Positions 48,772 through 58,446 are shown, counted from the stretch's first letter. The stretch is DNA of 64,000 nucleotides from Alphaproteobacteria bacterium (GCA_037200445.1 JBBCGH010000001.1:4216001-4280000); one strand, 5' to 3'. The notes: generated by a model not told the origin, from the letters alone. Made by a program: numbers and translations.

Positions 48772-51003
48772 TCACGCGATCAGATAGATCGGGCTGGTCC
48801 AGGCCTGGTTGCCGTCGGCCTGCGTGACGCGGAACCAGATCGGCAGGTCAGCGGCGCCGCGAAACTGCACCTCCTGCTGAAACGTGGTCGATCGATCCCA
48901 GTCGTCTTCCGGCAAACGATAGACGCTGAGCTGCCGTCCCAGCCCGCCGCCGTCGAAGGCAATCGTTTGATCCGTAAGGCTTGCAAGCTCGACCGTGCCC
49001 GACACCACATTCGTCTCGATGCTCAATGAGCCCGCGCGCGCCTCGTCGAGCCACAGATCGATGCCGGCGAGATTCCCGGTCGTGACCGAGGTCCACGTGA
49101 GCGTGCCCTCCCCCGTTCCAACCACCTTGCGTTCCGGATTGAGAAAATTGACCGGCGCGAAGCGCGCGATGCGATTGCCCGAAACGGTGAGCTTGCCGTT
49201 CCACAGCGTCTCGCGACCGCGCCCGCGGTATTCGGCGCCGTGCCACAGCACGCGCACCCGCCGCCCGAGATCGGCGGACTGGTAGCCGCGGATGGTACCG
49301 GCCACTTCCGCGCCCCACAGAATATCGACGCGCTCGATCGGCGCGGTGCCGATCACATCGACCTTCAGCCGCAGCGGCACGCGGCCGGGCCGCACGATGT
49401 CGCCCATCATCACCTGCGTGACCTTCTCCTCGTGCGCGGGCCCGAGCAGCGGATCGCCGGAGAAGCGCATCACGGCTTGATCGGTCGTGCCGCGCACGTC
49501 GATGAAGATGCGCGGGCTCGTGGTGCCGTAATGATGCCGCTTGCGCAGCGCCTCGAACAGCGCATCGCGCGTCAGCTCCGGCATCAAGTAGCAGGTGAGC
49601 CCGCCGACCGCGCCGAAGCTCGACGCGCCCGGCCGCGTCGCGCCCGGACGGCCCTTGTGGTCGTCGCTGTGGCAAACCACGCCGACGCGGAACCCTTTCT
49701 CGAACGCATCGTGCAGCAGCCACTCGAAGGTGCCCCAGGTCGAGTGCACCTCGACAGCACGCTCGAGCCGGCCGTCATGCGCGTATTTCACGTCGGCATA
49801 GCGCCCGCCGACATGCGCGATCACGACCGCGTCCTCGCCTTCGAGTGCGCGGAACAGCGCGTCGGCGGTGTAGATCGCCTCGGTCGAGGTCTCACCCTGC
49901 ACCAGGATGTGCGAGGAGCGGCGGATCGGCCGGCCCTCGCGGCGGTAGAAGATGTTGCGGTCGCCGCCCATGCCGGTGTTGCCGGACCATTCGTAGCCCG
50001 GCAGGCATACGAACTTGCCGGGCTGGTCGAATTCCGCCGTCAGCTCATTCAGCCTCTTCCAGAACGCGTCGGTGATCTGGAAGTCGTTGCCCTGATGCCC
50101 AACGATATCGATGAAGGCGGCGTCGCGCGCGTAGCGGAAGTAATCCTCGGCCGAGCCCATGCCGATGGTTTCGCCGCTCTGTCCGTGCAGGTCGCCCCAG
50201 TAGCGGCGCAACGGCGCAGCGCGGGCGACGCGCAGCGGATTGGCCCGTGCAAGCTCCACCCCATTCGCCATCAGCCGCAGTTCGACATCGCCCTCGGCAT
50301 CGGCGATCAGCCCTTCGATGACGCGTGGCCCCTCGCCTTTTCCAATCTGGATCGTCTCGGGCAAGCCGCGCAGCGTTTGCGACGCTGTGAGCGCAAACGC
50401 CCGCGCCGCGTCCGCGGTCGGATTGCCCCACATGTCTTCGGCGACGATCGCGAGCCGGAACGCCTCGCCCACAACCGCGAGCGAGGGCAGGATCGCCTTC
50501 CAGCCCGCGGCCGGGCCTGCCAGGAGATCGAAGGCCGGATGCTTCAGCTCGCAGAATTCATACGTGGCGAATGCATCGACCGAGGTGCGCAGCTCGACGT
50601 TCCTCTCGACATTGGTCTGCAATCGCCAGCCCGGCGAGCCCTGCCGGCGATCGCCGAAGCGGATGATCAGCGTGTCGCCCGCGCGCAAATAGCCGCGCCC
50701 GACGCGAATGAGCAGCGTGTTGCCCCAGGGGCGGATGTTGAGCCGGTCGAACCAGACTTCGAGCCTGGCGCCGTTGCTCGCCTCGACGGTGGTGAAGTTT
50801 GCCGCTTGCGGCTTGTCGAACTGCGGCTTGCTCATGTCGGAGGTCGTCCGCCACGAGATCTTCACCATCCCGGTGTCGTCGATGCCGAAAGTGCCGGCGG
50901 TGTAGACGAGGGTCAGCTCCTCGTGCGAGCCCGCGACGAACGGCCCCGCCGGCGACAGCGTGATGGTCCCCATGTGTTCGGGGAGATAAGTCGAGTACGG
51001 CAT
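48772..51003 (-). CDS. DUF3604 family protein with PHP-type metal site
   Basis: The 743-residue protein matches DUF3604, a family with a PHP-like phosphoesterase core. Metal-ligand motifs are YWGDLHGQSGE (about 273), IDIVGHQGNDF, CLPGYEWSG, VIAHVGG and VVCHSDDHKGRPG (about 455). A beta-rich N-terminal part (1-260) and C-terminal part (550-743) flank the core. No signal peptide is seen. Function is unproven; hydrolysis of a phosphoester or lactone is plausible. It ends five bases upstream of nothing conserved, but the receptor gene just upstream on the same strand may be co-transcribed with it (5-nt gap). Confidence 0.85.
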   Translation of the reverse strand: MPYSTYLPEHMGTITLSPAGPFVAGSHEELTLVYTAGTFGIDDTGMVKISWRTTSDMSKPQFDKPQAANFTTVEASNGARLEVWFDRLNIRPWGNTLLIRVGRGYLRAGDTLIIRFGDRRQGSPGWRLQTNVERNVELRTSVDAFATYEFCELKHPAFDLLAGPAAGWKAILPSLAVVGEAFRLAIVAEDMWGNPTADAARAFALTASQTLRGLPETIQIGKGEGPRVIEGLIADAEGDVELRLMANGVELARANPLRVARAAPLRRYWGDLHGQSGETIGMGSAEDYFRYARDAAFIDIVGHQGNDFQITDAFWKRLNELTAEFDQPGKFVCLPGYEWSGNTGMGGDRNIFYRREGRPIRRSSHILVQGETSTEAIYTADALFRALEGEDAVVIAHVGGRYADVKYAHDGRLERAVEVHSTWGTFEWLLHDAFEKGFRVGVVCHSDDHKGRPGATRPGASSFGAVGGLTCYLMPELTRDALFEALRKRHHYGTTSPRIFIDVRGTTDQAVMRFSGDPLLGPAHEEKVTQVMMGDIVRPGRVPLRLKVDVIGTAPIERVDILWGAEVAGTIRGYQSADLGRRVRVLWHGAEYRGRGRETLWNGKLTVSGNRIARFAPVNFLNPERKVVGTGEGTLTWTSVTTGNLAGIDLWLDEARAGSLSIETNVVSGTVELASLTDQTIAFDGGGLGRQLSVYRLPEDDWDRSTTFQQEVQFRGAADLPIWFRVTQADGNQAWTSPIYLIA

Positions 51004-51008
51004 GCGGA

Positions 51009-51980
51009 TTATTCGGCCTTGATGTGGAGGTCTTTTACCAGCCGGCCGAACTTCGCATAGTCCTCGCGCACGAACTGCGCGAACTGCTCAGGCGTTCCGC
51101 CGATCGGCTCCTGCGCGGAATCCGCGAAGCCTTTGCGGACGGCGGAATCGTTCAGCGCATTGTTGATCTCCGCGTTGAGGCGGGCCGTGATCGCCGCCGG
51201 CGTGCCGGCCGGCGCGAACACGCCGAGCCATTGATCGAGCACCAGCCCGTGGGCGCCGGCCTCCTCGAAGGTCGGGACCTCGGGAAGGCTCGGCGAACGT
51301 GCCTTGCTCGATTGCGCGAGCAGCTTGAGGGTGCCCGCCTTGTAGTGCGGAATGAGCGGCGTCGAGCCGAGCGAGCCGAGCTTGATGTGCCCGCCGATGA
51401 GGTCGTTGATCGCTTGCGAACCGCCGCGATACGGCACCTGCTCCATCTTCACCCCCACGATCTGCGCGAACCACTGCACCACCATGTGCTGCGGCGAACC
51501 GATGCCGCTGCCGGTCGCGTAGCGCAGACCGGGTTCCCGTTTCGCGAGCGCGGTCAGTTCGGCAATCGTGCCGATGCCGAGCGAGGGATGCGCTGCCAGC
51601 ACCATCGGCTGGCGTGAGAGCTGGACGATCGGGAGCAGGTCTTTGGTGGGATCGATATTCAGGTGAAAGACGTGCGGGTTGCTCGCGACGGCGTCGGCGG
51701 TGACCAGGATGGTGTAGCCGTCCGGCGGGCTCTTCACCGCCGTCTCGATGCCGATGTTGCCGTTCGCACCGGTCTTGTTCTCGACGACGAACTGCTGCCC
51801 CAGGACGTGCGACAGATACTCGCCGATCAACCGCGCCGCGACATCAGTCGAACCGCCCGCCGGAAACGGCACGATGAAACGGACCGGCCGGCTCGGATAG
51901 GATTCCGCATGGGCACCGGAAAGGGTAACTGCCGCAGCAAGAGTTGCGAGCGCGAATAGAAGAGCCCGGCCAAGTATCAT
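51009..51980 (-). CDS. Bug family tripartite tricarboxylate transporter receptor
   Basis: The 323-residue periplasmic protein has a signal peptide (about 1-25) and Bug/TctC motifs: YPSRPVRFIVPFPAGGSTDVAAR cut here to its start YPSRPVRFIVPFPAGGSTD, VENKTGANGNIGIE, and VLDQWLGVFAPAGTP. Such receptors bind carboxylates; many are orphans with no permease nearby, as here. GGAGG lies seven bases upstream of the ATG at 51980. The gene starts a probable two-gene operon with the DUF3604 gene, 5 nt apart, so the ligand may be related to that enzyme. Confidence 0.9.
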   Translation of the reverse strand: MILGRALLFALATLAAAVTLSGAHAESYPSRPVRFIVPFPAGGSTDVAARLIGEYLSHVLGQQFVVENKTGANGNIGIETAVKSPPDGYTILVTADAVASNPHVFHLNIDPTKDLLPIVQLSRQPMVLAAHPSLGIGTIAELTALAKREPGLRYATGSGIGSPQHMVVQWFAQIVGVKMEQVPYRGGSQAINDLIGGHIKLGSLGSTPLIPHYKAGTLKLLAQSSKARSPSLPEVPTFEEAGAHGLVLDQWLGVFAPAGTPAAITARLNAEINNALNDSAVRKGFADSAQEPIGGTPEQFAQFVREDYAKFGRLVKDLHIKAE

Positions 51981-51993
51981 CAGCCCCTCCTAC

Positions 51994-52028
51994 TTACCCC
52001 AAATAGGGTAACGAACTCGCCGTTACCC
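51994..52028. promoter_or_regulatory. Alternating inverted repeats in a divergent promoter region
   Basis: TTACCC (51994-51999), GGGTAACG (52006-52013) and CGTTACCC (52021-52028) can pair as TTACCC/GGGTAA or as an 8-bp stem GGGTAACG/CGTTACCC. They lie between the divergent receptor and FHA-protease genes, close to both starts, and could be an operator. Confidence 0.5.
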
Positions 52029-52104
52029 AGCAAATCGGCGGATTGCCTCAACGGCAGCGGTATTGAATACTTGCCTCGGGGCTTTTGAAAGACGGGGCTG
52101 ACGA

Positions 52105-54036
52105 ATGCTCACCATCAGGCATTTGAACGGGCCGCAAGCCGGCACCGAAATCAAAATCGATTCAGGCAAGGAGCGCGTCGTCTTCGGACGGCAGCTCGAT
52201 TGCGACGTGCAGTTTCCTCCCGAGGAAACGTCGGTTGCGCGCCATCACTTCGCATTGGTGAAGAAGCCGTCCGGTGCGTGGACCGTCGAGCTGTTCGGCA
52301 CGCCCTATGTGGCGATCGCCGGCGCGCCCGCCGACAACGGACAGGTCGTGCGCGACGGCGCCAGGATCGAACTCGGACGCATCGGCGGTCCGGCGCTCGG
52401 CCTCGGCATCACGGAAGACGCCCGTGGCGACAACTATCTCAAGACCGCCGGCCAGGCCGAAGCGGCTTCGCCGCGCCAGCTGGCGACGCAAGCAGGCGGC
52501 ATGGCCAGGGTCGCACGCGCGATCGCCGCAGCCGCCGTCGTCGTTGCCTTGGGCGGTGGCGCCGTCGCGGCCTACAACTACATTTCGACGAGTCAGACGA
52601 CCGCGCGGCTGGAATCCGCACAGCAGCAGTTTTCCGACGCGCTCGCCAAGGAAGCGAACCTGCGCATCGGCGCGGACGTGCGCGCGCATATCGACCGCGC
52701 GGTCTATCACGTGGAATTGCAGGACGCCGACCAGCGCATCCGTGCGGCGGGCACCGCGTGGGTCGTCGGGCCGAACATGCTCGCCACCAATGCGCATGTC
52801 GGAATTCTGCGCGAGGGGCTGCGGCCGCGCGAACGGATGATCGTGCGCGCGCCGGGGCAGAATGGGCAGATCTACGAGGTGGTCGAGCACAAGCTGCATC
52901 CCGGCTATGTGCCGTTCAATGCGTTCCTGCAGTCCGACATCAGGCATCTCAGCACGTACCGCGGCAATCTCGATTTCCTGAATGGCAACGGCTACGACGT
53001 CTCGGTGCTGCGGGTCGCCGGTACCTTGCCCGACGCAGACCGGCTCGAAATCGCGAGCACTGAAGAATTGCACGCGCTCGCCGCGGGCACGCCGCTCGCG
53101 ACCTCGGGCTATCCCAGCGAAAGCCTGTCGCACAGCTCTCCGGGAAATCTCGGCGTCGCGCCGCAGCAGCATCTCGGCGTCGTCACGTCGGTCACCGACA
53201 TGTTCCACCTCCCCGCGCCCGCTGCGGTGCGCCAGCTCGTCCAGCACGATCTACCGGCGGCCGGCGGGGCGAGCGGAAGCCCGATCGTCGGGCCGAGCGG
53301 CCGCGTGGTTGCGCTGTTGAATGCCGGCAACATCATCATGATCGAGGGCCGGCGCGCTCCCAGTGCCGCCCTGATCAACTTCGCGCAGCGTGCCGATCTC
53401 GTGCGCGATCTGCTCGACGGCACCGCCGAGCAGAAGCTTGCCGAGGCGCGCAGCTACTGGCGCACCGTGACGGAGAGTTTCGCCTCCGCCAACGACGTCA
53501 TGCCGCTGAACATCATTCGCGATGCACGTCCGGACGACGGCGTAGCGCCACGCCTGATGGCGGAGGTCAAGCGCACGATGAACGCAAAGTCGGGCAAGCG
53601 GATAACGCTGAAAGACCAGCCGCTCGCGGACGATATGTATCTGAATTACTCGGAAATTCCGCTGAAGCTTTCACCGCAGGCCGACTACCTTTTCATGGTG
53701 ATCGCGGAGGGCAAGGGGGGCGAGATCGACCTTTATGTCGACGGGAAGATTGCCGCGAGGACGAAGCCGGGAGCCTATCCATTCGTCGCCTGCCGCCTGT
53801 TGACGGCGGCACAGCAGAACACCGGCAATCCGGAGAAACCGCGCTCCGGCTGCGTGTTCGATGCGCAGCAGCGTCTCGACGCCATGCGCATCCAGGACAC
53901 GTCGAACGCGCCGCGCGATGTCGAGTTGGTCGTCTACAACAACCGGCCTGTCGCGGACACACTGGCAAGCGCCGACCTGAGCTACACGATCCGCGTCTAC
54001 CAATGGGTGCCGGCACGCCAGAGCAGCCTGCAATAG
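52105..54036 (+). CDS. FHA domain membrane protein with trypsin-like protease domain
   Basis: The 643-residue protein has an FHA domain (about 1-100, with VFGRQLDCDVQFP and VARHHF, the phosphothreonine-binding loops), one membrane segment (about 133-155), and an extracytoplasmic trypsin-like domain (about 190-430) with His in LATNAHV, Asp in GYDVSVLRV and Ser in GGASGSPIVG. A C-terminal region (about 480-640) is of unknown fold. The FHA domain should bind phosphothreonine on a partner in the cytoplasm, plausibly a product of the kinase encoded 15 nt downstream. This suggests kinase-controlled proteolysis outside the membrane. Confidence 0.85.
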   Translation: MLTIRHLNGPQAGTEIKIDSGKERVVFGRQLDCDVQFPPEETSVARHHFALVKKPSGAWTVELFGTPYVAIAGAPADNGQVVRDGARIELGRIGGPALGLGITEDARGDNYLKTAGQAEAASPRQLATQAGGMARVARAIAAAAVVVALGGGAVAAYNYISTSQTTARLESAQQQFSDALAKEANLRIGADVRAHIDRAVYHVELQDADQRIRAAGTAWVVGPNMLATNAHVGILREGLRPRERMIVRAPGQNGQIYEVVEHKLHPGYVPFNAFLQSDIRHLSTYRGNLDFLNGNGYDVSVLRVAGTLPDADRLEIASTEELHALAAGTPLATSGYPSESLSHSSPGNLGVAPQQHLGVVTSVTDMFHLPAPAAVRQLVQHDLPAAGGASGSPIVGPSGRVVALLNAGNIIMIEGRRAPSAALINFAQRADLVRDLLDGTAEQKLAEARSYWRTVTESFASANDVMPLNIIRDARPDDGVAPRLMAEVKRTMNAKSGKRITLKDQPLADDMYLNYSEIPLKLSPQADYLFMVIAEGKGGEIDLYVDGKIAARTKPGAYPFVACRLLTAAQQNTGNPEKPRSGCVFDAQQRLDAMRIQDTSNAPRDVELVVYNNRPVADTLASADLSYTIRVYQWVPARQSSLQ

Positions 54037-54051
54037 CGGCCGACGCGGCGC

Positions 54052-55899
54052 ATGACCGAAGAGCGGCGCATGACCGAAGACCCGCGCGCCGCGCTCGAGG
54101 CTTGCCTCGCCGATCTTGCCGAAAACCAGCCGGCCGATGCGGTGCTGGCCCGGCTGCGCGCGCTCGAGCCGGCGTTGCGCGGCGACGCATTCAGCCGTGC
54201 GCGATTCCTGCGTGCGCGGGCGGTCGCGACCAATCGGCTCGGCTTTGCCGGCGAGGCGCTCGGCGACTTGCATGAGGCGCGCCGCCTGCTCGAAGGCGGT
54301 GCTCAGCCCGCCGAGCTTGCCGAAGTCTTCCGCGCGATCGCGACGGTGTTTTCCTGGCGCGGCGAAAGCCGCGAGGCGGCGCTCGCACTCCTGCGCGTCA
54401 TCGCCGAAGCGGGCGATGACCGGCTCACGGTTGCGCTCGCGCTGATCGAGGGCGGGCGGCTGCAGATGGAAATCGGCCGGCCGGCCGACGCGCGGGCGCT
54501 GTTTGCGCGCGCGCTCGTGCTCGGCGCCGCATTGCCGAAGCGCGAAGTCCAGCGTGCGTGGATCAACCTGCTGCAGTCGTCCGTCGCGGCGGGCCACATC
54601 GAGGCGGCGCGCGTGCAGCTCGGCGCGGCAGGCGAGACCCTGGAAGGCGCGCCGGCGCGGCTGTTTCTGCTGCGCGAACTGGAAACCGCGCGTTGCGCGC
54701 TCGCTGCCCGCGATTTCACCGCGGCCGCAGCCGCGCTCGACCGGGCGGCGCTGCGTGCGCCCAAGAGCCTCGATGCCTTCGAGCGGGTCGAGATTGCCGA
54801 GGTGCAAGCCGAGTTCGCGCTTGCGCGCGGCGATGCCGAGAACGCCGCCTCGCTGCTCACGCCCGTCATTGCGCGCTACGCCGACGACGATCTCGCGGCC
54901 CGCGAGGTCCGCACGCGGCTGGTGCAGGCGCGCGCGCTGGAAGCGCTCGGCCGCGCCGATGAGGCCGAGCGCACACTCGGCGCCGCACTGCGGCGCGCGC
55001 TCACGCGCTCGCTCACCGGCTATGCCGATGAAGTCCGCTCGCGGCTGATGTCGGACTACGGTGGGCCGAACCGGATTGCCGAGACGCCCATGCTCGCCGA
55101 GGTGGATCCCGCGCAGCGCTTCGTGCGCCAGCGCGCGCTCGGCTCCGGCGCCTTCGGCAAGGTGTTTCGCGCCTACGATCTGGAACTCGGCATCGAGGTC
55201 GCCATCAAGCGCGCCGCGCGCGGCGAGAGCTACGATCCCGCGCTGCGCGACCAGCTGCTTCAGGCGGCGCGCACCGAAGCGATTGCGGCGGCGCGGCTCG
55301 ATCATCCCGGCATCGCGCGCGTGTTCGGTCTGCTCACCGTGCAGGGCGGTGACACGCTGGTGATCGAGGAGTTCGTCGAGGGACCGACGTTGCGCCAGGC
55401 GATGGAAGCGGGTCTGGCACGCACGCGCAGCCTCGCACTGCTCTCACGCATCGCCTTCGCGCTCGCGGCCGTGCATGGCGCGGGCCTGGTCCATCGCGAC
55501 CTCAAGCCCGACAATGTGATCCTGCGCGGCAACGACGCGCCGGTGATCATCGACTTCGGCGTGGCGTTGCTCGCGGGCAGCCGGCATCAGGCAGGCACCG
55601 GCACGCCCGCCTACATGGCGCCCGAGCAGGCGCACGGGGAGAGCGTGGACGCGCGCGCCGACCTCTTTGCGCTGGGCGTCATGGCGCACGAGATGCTGAC
55701 CGGCGCGCGGCCCGACGCGCCGCGCTCGACCCTTCCGTTCACCGGCTTCGCGCAGATGCGGGCAATCCGCGGCTCGCTCACCGCAGCCGGGATCGCGCCG
55801 GATATCGCGGAGCTTGTATCTCGCCTGCTCGCGCCGCGTCCGAGGCTGCGGCCGGCGTCGGCCGCGGACGTCGGCGCCGCGTTCGCTCGCGCGAGCTAG
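54052..55899 (+). CDS. Serine/threonine protein kinase with N-terminal TPR-like region
   Basis: The 615-residue protein has an alpha-helical, Ala/Arg-rich N-terminal region (about 1-345) that looks TPR-like and a C-terminal Hanks-type kinase domain (about 352-610): GSGAFGKVFRAYD glycine loop, AIKRA lysine, HRDLKPDN catalytic loop, DFGVAL and MAPEQAHG. No membrane segment is present, unlike most bacterial kinases of this class. It follows the FHA-protease gene by 15 nt. An 18-bp tandem duplication spans the start, giving a second in-frame ATG at 54070; either could be used. Confidence 0.88.
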   Translation: MTEERRMTEDPRAALEACLADLAENQPADAVLARLRALEPALRGDAFSRARFLRARAVATNRLGFAGEALGDLHEARRLLEGGAQPAELAEVFRAIATVFSWRGESREAALALLRVIAEAGDDRLTVALALIEGGRLQMEIGRPADARALFARALVLGAALPKREVQRAWINLLQSSVAAGHIEAARVQLGAAGETLEGAPARLFLLRELETARCALAARDFTAAAAALDRAALRAPKSLDAFERVEIAEVQAEFALARGDAENAASLLTPVIARYADDDLAAREVRTRLVQARALEALGRADEAERTLGAALRRALTRSLTGYADEVRSRLMSDYGGPNRIAETPMLAEVDPAQRFVRQRALGSGAFGKVFRAYDLELGIEVAIKRAARGESYDPALRDQLLQAARTEAIAAARLDHPGIARVFGLLTVQGGDTLVIEEFVEGPTLRQAMEAGLARTRSLALLSRIAFALAAVHGAGLVHRDLKPDNVILRGNDAPVIIDFGVALLAGSRHQAGTGTPAYMAPEQAHGESVDARADLFALGVMAHEMLTGARPDAPRSTLPFTGFAQMRAIRGSLTAAGIAPDIAELVSRLLAPRPRLRPASAADVGAAFARAS

Positions 55900-55950
55900 G
55901 GCCTTGTCGTTTGTGTTTGAATCAGAGTCGGGCGCTTGCTTCTTGTTTGA

Positions 55951-55995
55951 GCATGATCGTTTCCGAAAACCGGTTCCCGATTTTCGGAATCATGC
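55951..55995. repeat. Palindromic repeat, family B, copy 3
   Basis: Bounded by GCATGAT and ATCATGC, with CCGAAAA and TTTTCGG arms around CCGGTTCCCGA. It lies between the convergent kinase and methyltransferase genes. Confidence 0.8.
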
Positions 55996-56015
55996 TCCAG
56001 CAGCAGTCGCGGTTG

Positions 56016-56969
56016 TCAGCGATCGATGCGATAGGCCGGGTTCACCGCGCCCGGACCGGGCGTGGCGGGGGTCGCGGCCTGGTTGAGCTTGTCGCCCAGC
56101 TCGCCCGCAACGGCGTTTGCAGACTTCAGCAGGCGCGCAAGACGGCGCAGCGGCGCGGTCAAACGCCATGAGGTGCTGGATTTGTAGCTTTCGGTCTCGG
56201 CCTCGAGGCGGCGCACCTCTTGTCGCAGCGTGTCCAGCTCGTGCAATCCGCTGATGCATGCGCCCAGCCGCTCGTAAGTCGTGCGAATCGTTTGCGCCGT
56301 GACATGGCTCGCTGACGCATGAAAAAGGTCTTCCAGCGCCAGCGGCAGCTGTTGGCCCACCCCGAGGACGCCCAGGCCGTGGTTGTGTGTGAATTCGAAC
56401 GATGGATAGCGCGAGCGCAGCTCTTCCCACAGCCGGTGGACGCCAAAGCCGTTCGCGTGTTCCGCGGTGTCGTGCAACAGAATGACGCCGCGCTCCGACA
56501 TTTTCGGCAGCCAGGTTTCGAAGTCGCGCCGCACCGCTTCGTAGCCGTGGCAGCCGTCAATGTGCAGCAGGTCGATCGAGCCGTCCGCGAACTCGCCACA
56601 GGCATCCGAGAAATCGGAGCGGATCAGGCGCGAGAAAGTGTCGTAGCGGCGATTGTGCGAGTAGACCGCGTCGTAAACTTCATCGCCGTAGTAACCGGCC
56701 TGCTCGTCGCCACGCCAAGTGTCGATCGCGAAACAGCGCGCCGCAAGATGCAGGCGCTGCACCCCCTGGCAGAACACCGAATAGGAAAAGCCGCCGTGTA
56801 CGCCAAGCTCGACGATCATGCGCGGCCGTAGCGCGCTGACAATCCAGAATCCGAAGGGCGCATGCTCGAGCCAGGCCGAGCCGTTGATCAGGTCAGGCAT
56901 CCAGTAGGCGGCTTGCGAGACAAACGACTCCCGATGGGCGGACGAAAGCTCGCGCGTCTGAATGTTCAT
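56016..56969 (-). CDS. Class I SAM-dependent methyltransferase with C-terminal coiled coil
   Basis: The 317-residue protein has a methyltransferase domain (about 45-205) with VELGVHGGFSYSVF as the SAM motif, AIDTWRGDEQAGYYG and DLLHIDGCHGYEAVRRD, typical of Methyltransf_24 proteins that modify glycans. A C-terminal helix with LRQEVRRLEAE (about 258-268) and then SSTSWRLTAPLRRL is often found at the ends of glycosyltransferases and capsule enzymes. It may thus act on a surface polysaccharide, though no such cluster is next to it. It stands alone. Confidence 0.78.
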   Translation of the reverse strand: MNIQTRELSSAHRESFVSQAAYWMPDLINGSAWLEHAPFGFWIVSALRPRMIVELGVHGGFSYSVFCQGVQRLHLAARCFAIDTWRGDEQAGYYGDEVYDAVYSHNRRYDTFSRLIRSDFSDACGEFADGSIDLLHIDGCHGYEAVRRDFETWLPKMSERGVILLHDTAEHANGFGVHRLWEELRSRYPSFEFTHNHGLGVLGVGQQLPLALEDLFHASASHVTAQTIRTTYERLGACISGLHELDTLRQEVRRLEAETESYKSSTSWRLTAPLRRLARLLKSANAVAGELGDKLNQAATPATPGPGAVNPAYRIDR

Positions 56970-57120
56970 GGCTGCCGTGCCCCATGCTGCTGCACTTGCT
57001 ACGCGCGCACGCCTCCCCGGACATGCAAGTGCACACCTGACTGGTTAACACCCGCTTAAAGGTCTTAATAGGACCGAAAAGCCACAGAAACCGGCAATCT
57101 TGTCTTTGGACCGTCACACT

Positions 57121-58083
57121 TCAGGTGAGCTCGGGGACAACCCAGAGCGGAGCTTCCCCCCGGGCAACGCGCTGCACGTTGTCGAATGCATTGCGGAATC
57201 GTGCAACGTGATTGTCCCATGTGGGGCCGGCGAAATGGGCGGTCAGCACCACATTATCCAGCTTGAACAAGGGATTGTTGGAAGGCGGGGGCTCCCGGTC
57301 GAACACGTCGAGGCCGGCCCCGAAGATCTTCCCCTCGGACAGTGTTTTGTGCAGCGCAACTTCGTCGATGACCGGTCCGCGGGAGGTGTTGATGACGATC
57401 GCGGTCGGCTTCATCAACGCCAGCTCATCCGCGCCGATCATGTGGCGCGTCGAATCGTTCAGCGGCACGTGCATCGAAACGATATCCGATGAGCGCAACA
57501 GTTCGCGCATCAGGCGGAATTTGACGCCGAGCGCGTCCTCCTGGTCTTCGGTCAGGCGCGCGATGTCGAAATACTGCACCCGCATACCGAAGGCACGGCC
57601 GAGCCGCGCGACCTTCTTGCCGATCGTGCCGAGCCCAATGATGCCAAGCGTCTTGTCGTAGAGCTCATACATGCGCGGCGCGGGCCCGTTGCCGCGCCAG
57701 CGGCCGCCCGACACGCTGCCGTGCTGCCAGACGACCTTGCGCGAGACGGTCAGCATCAGCATCAGCGCATGCTCGGAAACCGAGATCGCATTCGCGCCGC
57801 CGTTGTTGGAGACCGGCACCTTGGCGCGGCGCGCAGACTCGAGATCGACGTTGTCGTAGCCCGCTGAGAGAAGCTGCACGAGCCTCAACTTCGGCGCCGC
57901 CTGGTAGAACGGATCGCGCATGGGGATATGCGGATAGGTAATCATGTATTCGATGCCGGACAGGTTCGGGACGACCTCGGCATCGTTGTGAACGACCACC
58001 GTGTCGAAGCCCTTCGGCGCCATCTCGCGCGCGATATTGGCGACCTCGGCGGAAGGACAGGAGACGAGAATTTTCGGGGGCAT
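57121..58083 (-). CDS. D-2-hydroxyacid dehydrogenase
   Basis: The 320-residue protein is a NAD(P)-dependent D-isomer 2-hydroxyacid dehydrogenase. Visible parts are the Rossmann motif GLGTIGKKVARLGRAFG (about 152-168), Arg in NTSRGPVIDEVAL (about 234), Glu in DREPPP (about 263) and the catalytic His in LTAHFAGPTWDN (about 282). The substrate could be glyoxylate, hydroxypyruvate or another keto acid. The ATG at 58083 begins MPPKILVSCP. It is not in an obvious operon. Confidence 0.9.
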   Translation of the reverse strand: MPPKILVSCPSAEVANIAREMAPKGFDTVVVHNDAEVVPNLSGIEYMITYPHIPMRDPFYQAAPKLRLVQLLSAGYDNVDLESARRAKVPVSNNGGANAISVSEHALMLMLTVSRKVVWQHGSVSGGRWRGNGPAPRMYELYDKTLGIIGLGTIGKKVARLGRAFGMRVQYFDIARLTEDQEDALGVKFRLMRELLRSSDIVSMHVPLNDSTRHMIGADELALMKPTAIVINTSRGPVIDEVALHKTLSEGKIFGAGLDVFDREPPPSNNPLFKLDNVVLTAHFAGPTWDNHVARFRNAFDNVQRVARGEAPLWVVPELT

Positions 58084-58248
58084 GAATCTTCCTTAGGTAG
58101 GGCGAGCAAGCGAAGCGTGCCCGCTCGCAACGCGCCGCGCAATATGCCGCGCGGCGGGGGCCGTCCCCGGAGGTGAACTGCTTCACAGACGCGCGCCACT
58201 GAAACGCGTAACGGACTGCCGAACGCTCACAGACCCGGAGAGAGCACC

Positions 58249-58446
58249 GTGAAGCCCAGCGCGTCTTTCGGCCAGCCACGCCCGGCGGAGCCCCAGTCCG
58301 AAACGGCGGTCCGGATCGCCACCGCGCTGCTGATGACATTCGCGGCGGCACTCGTGCTGCTCCACGCGCAGGCCTATGGCGGCGGCCTGCCGCATCCGAC
58401 CACGCCGCTCTGGGGAGCCGTGGCTAGTACGGCCGGTCCCCGTTGA
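58249..58446 (+). CDS. Putative small membrane protein
   Basis: A GTG at 58249 follows GGAGAGAG (58237-58244) and opens a 65-residue frame with one hydrophobic segment (about 21-41, RIATALLMTFAAALVLLHA) after a polar N-terminus. The end overlaps the stop region of the convergent dioxygenase gene by about 23 nt. No family is recognised. The ribosome site and membrane span support it, but the overlap lowers confidence. Confidence 0.4.
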   Translation: MKPSASFGQPRPAEPQSETAVRIATALLMTFAAALVLLHAQAYGGGLPHPTTPLWGAVASTAGPR

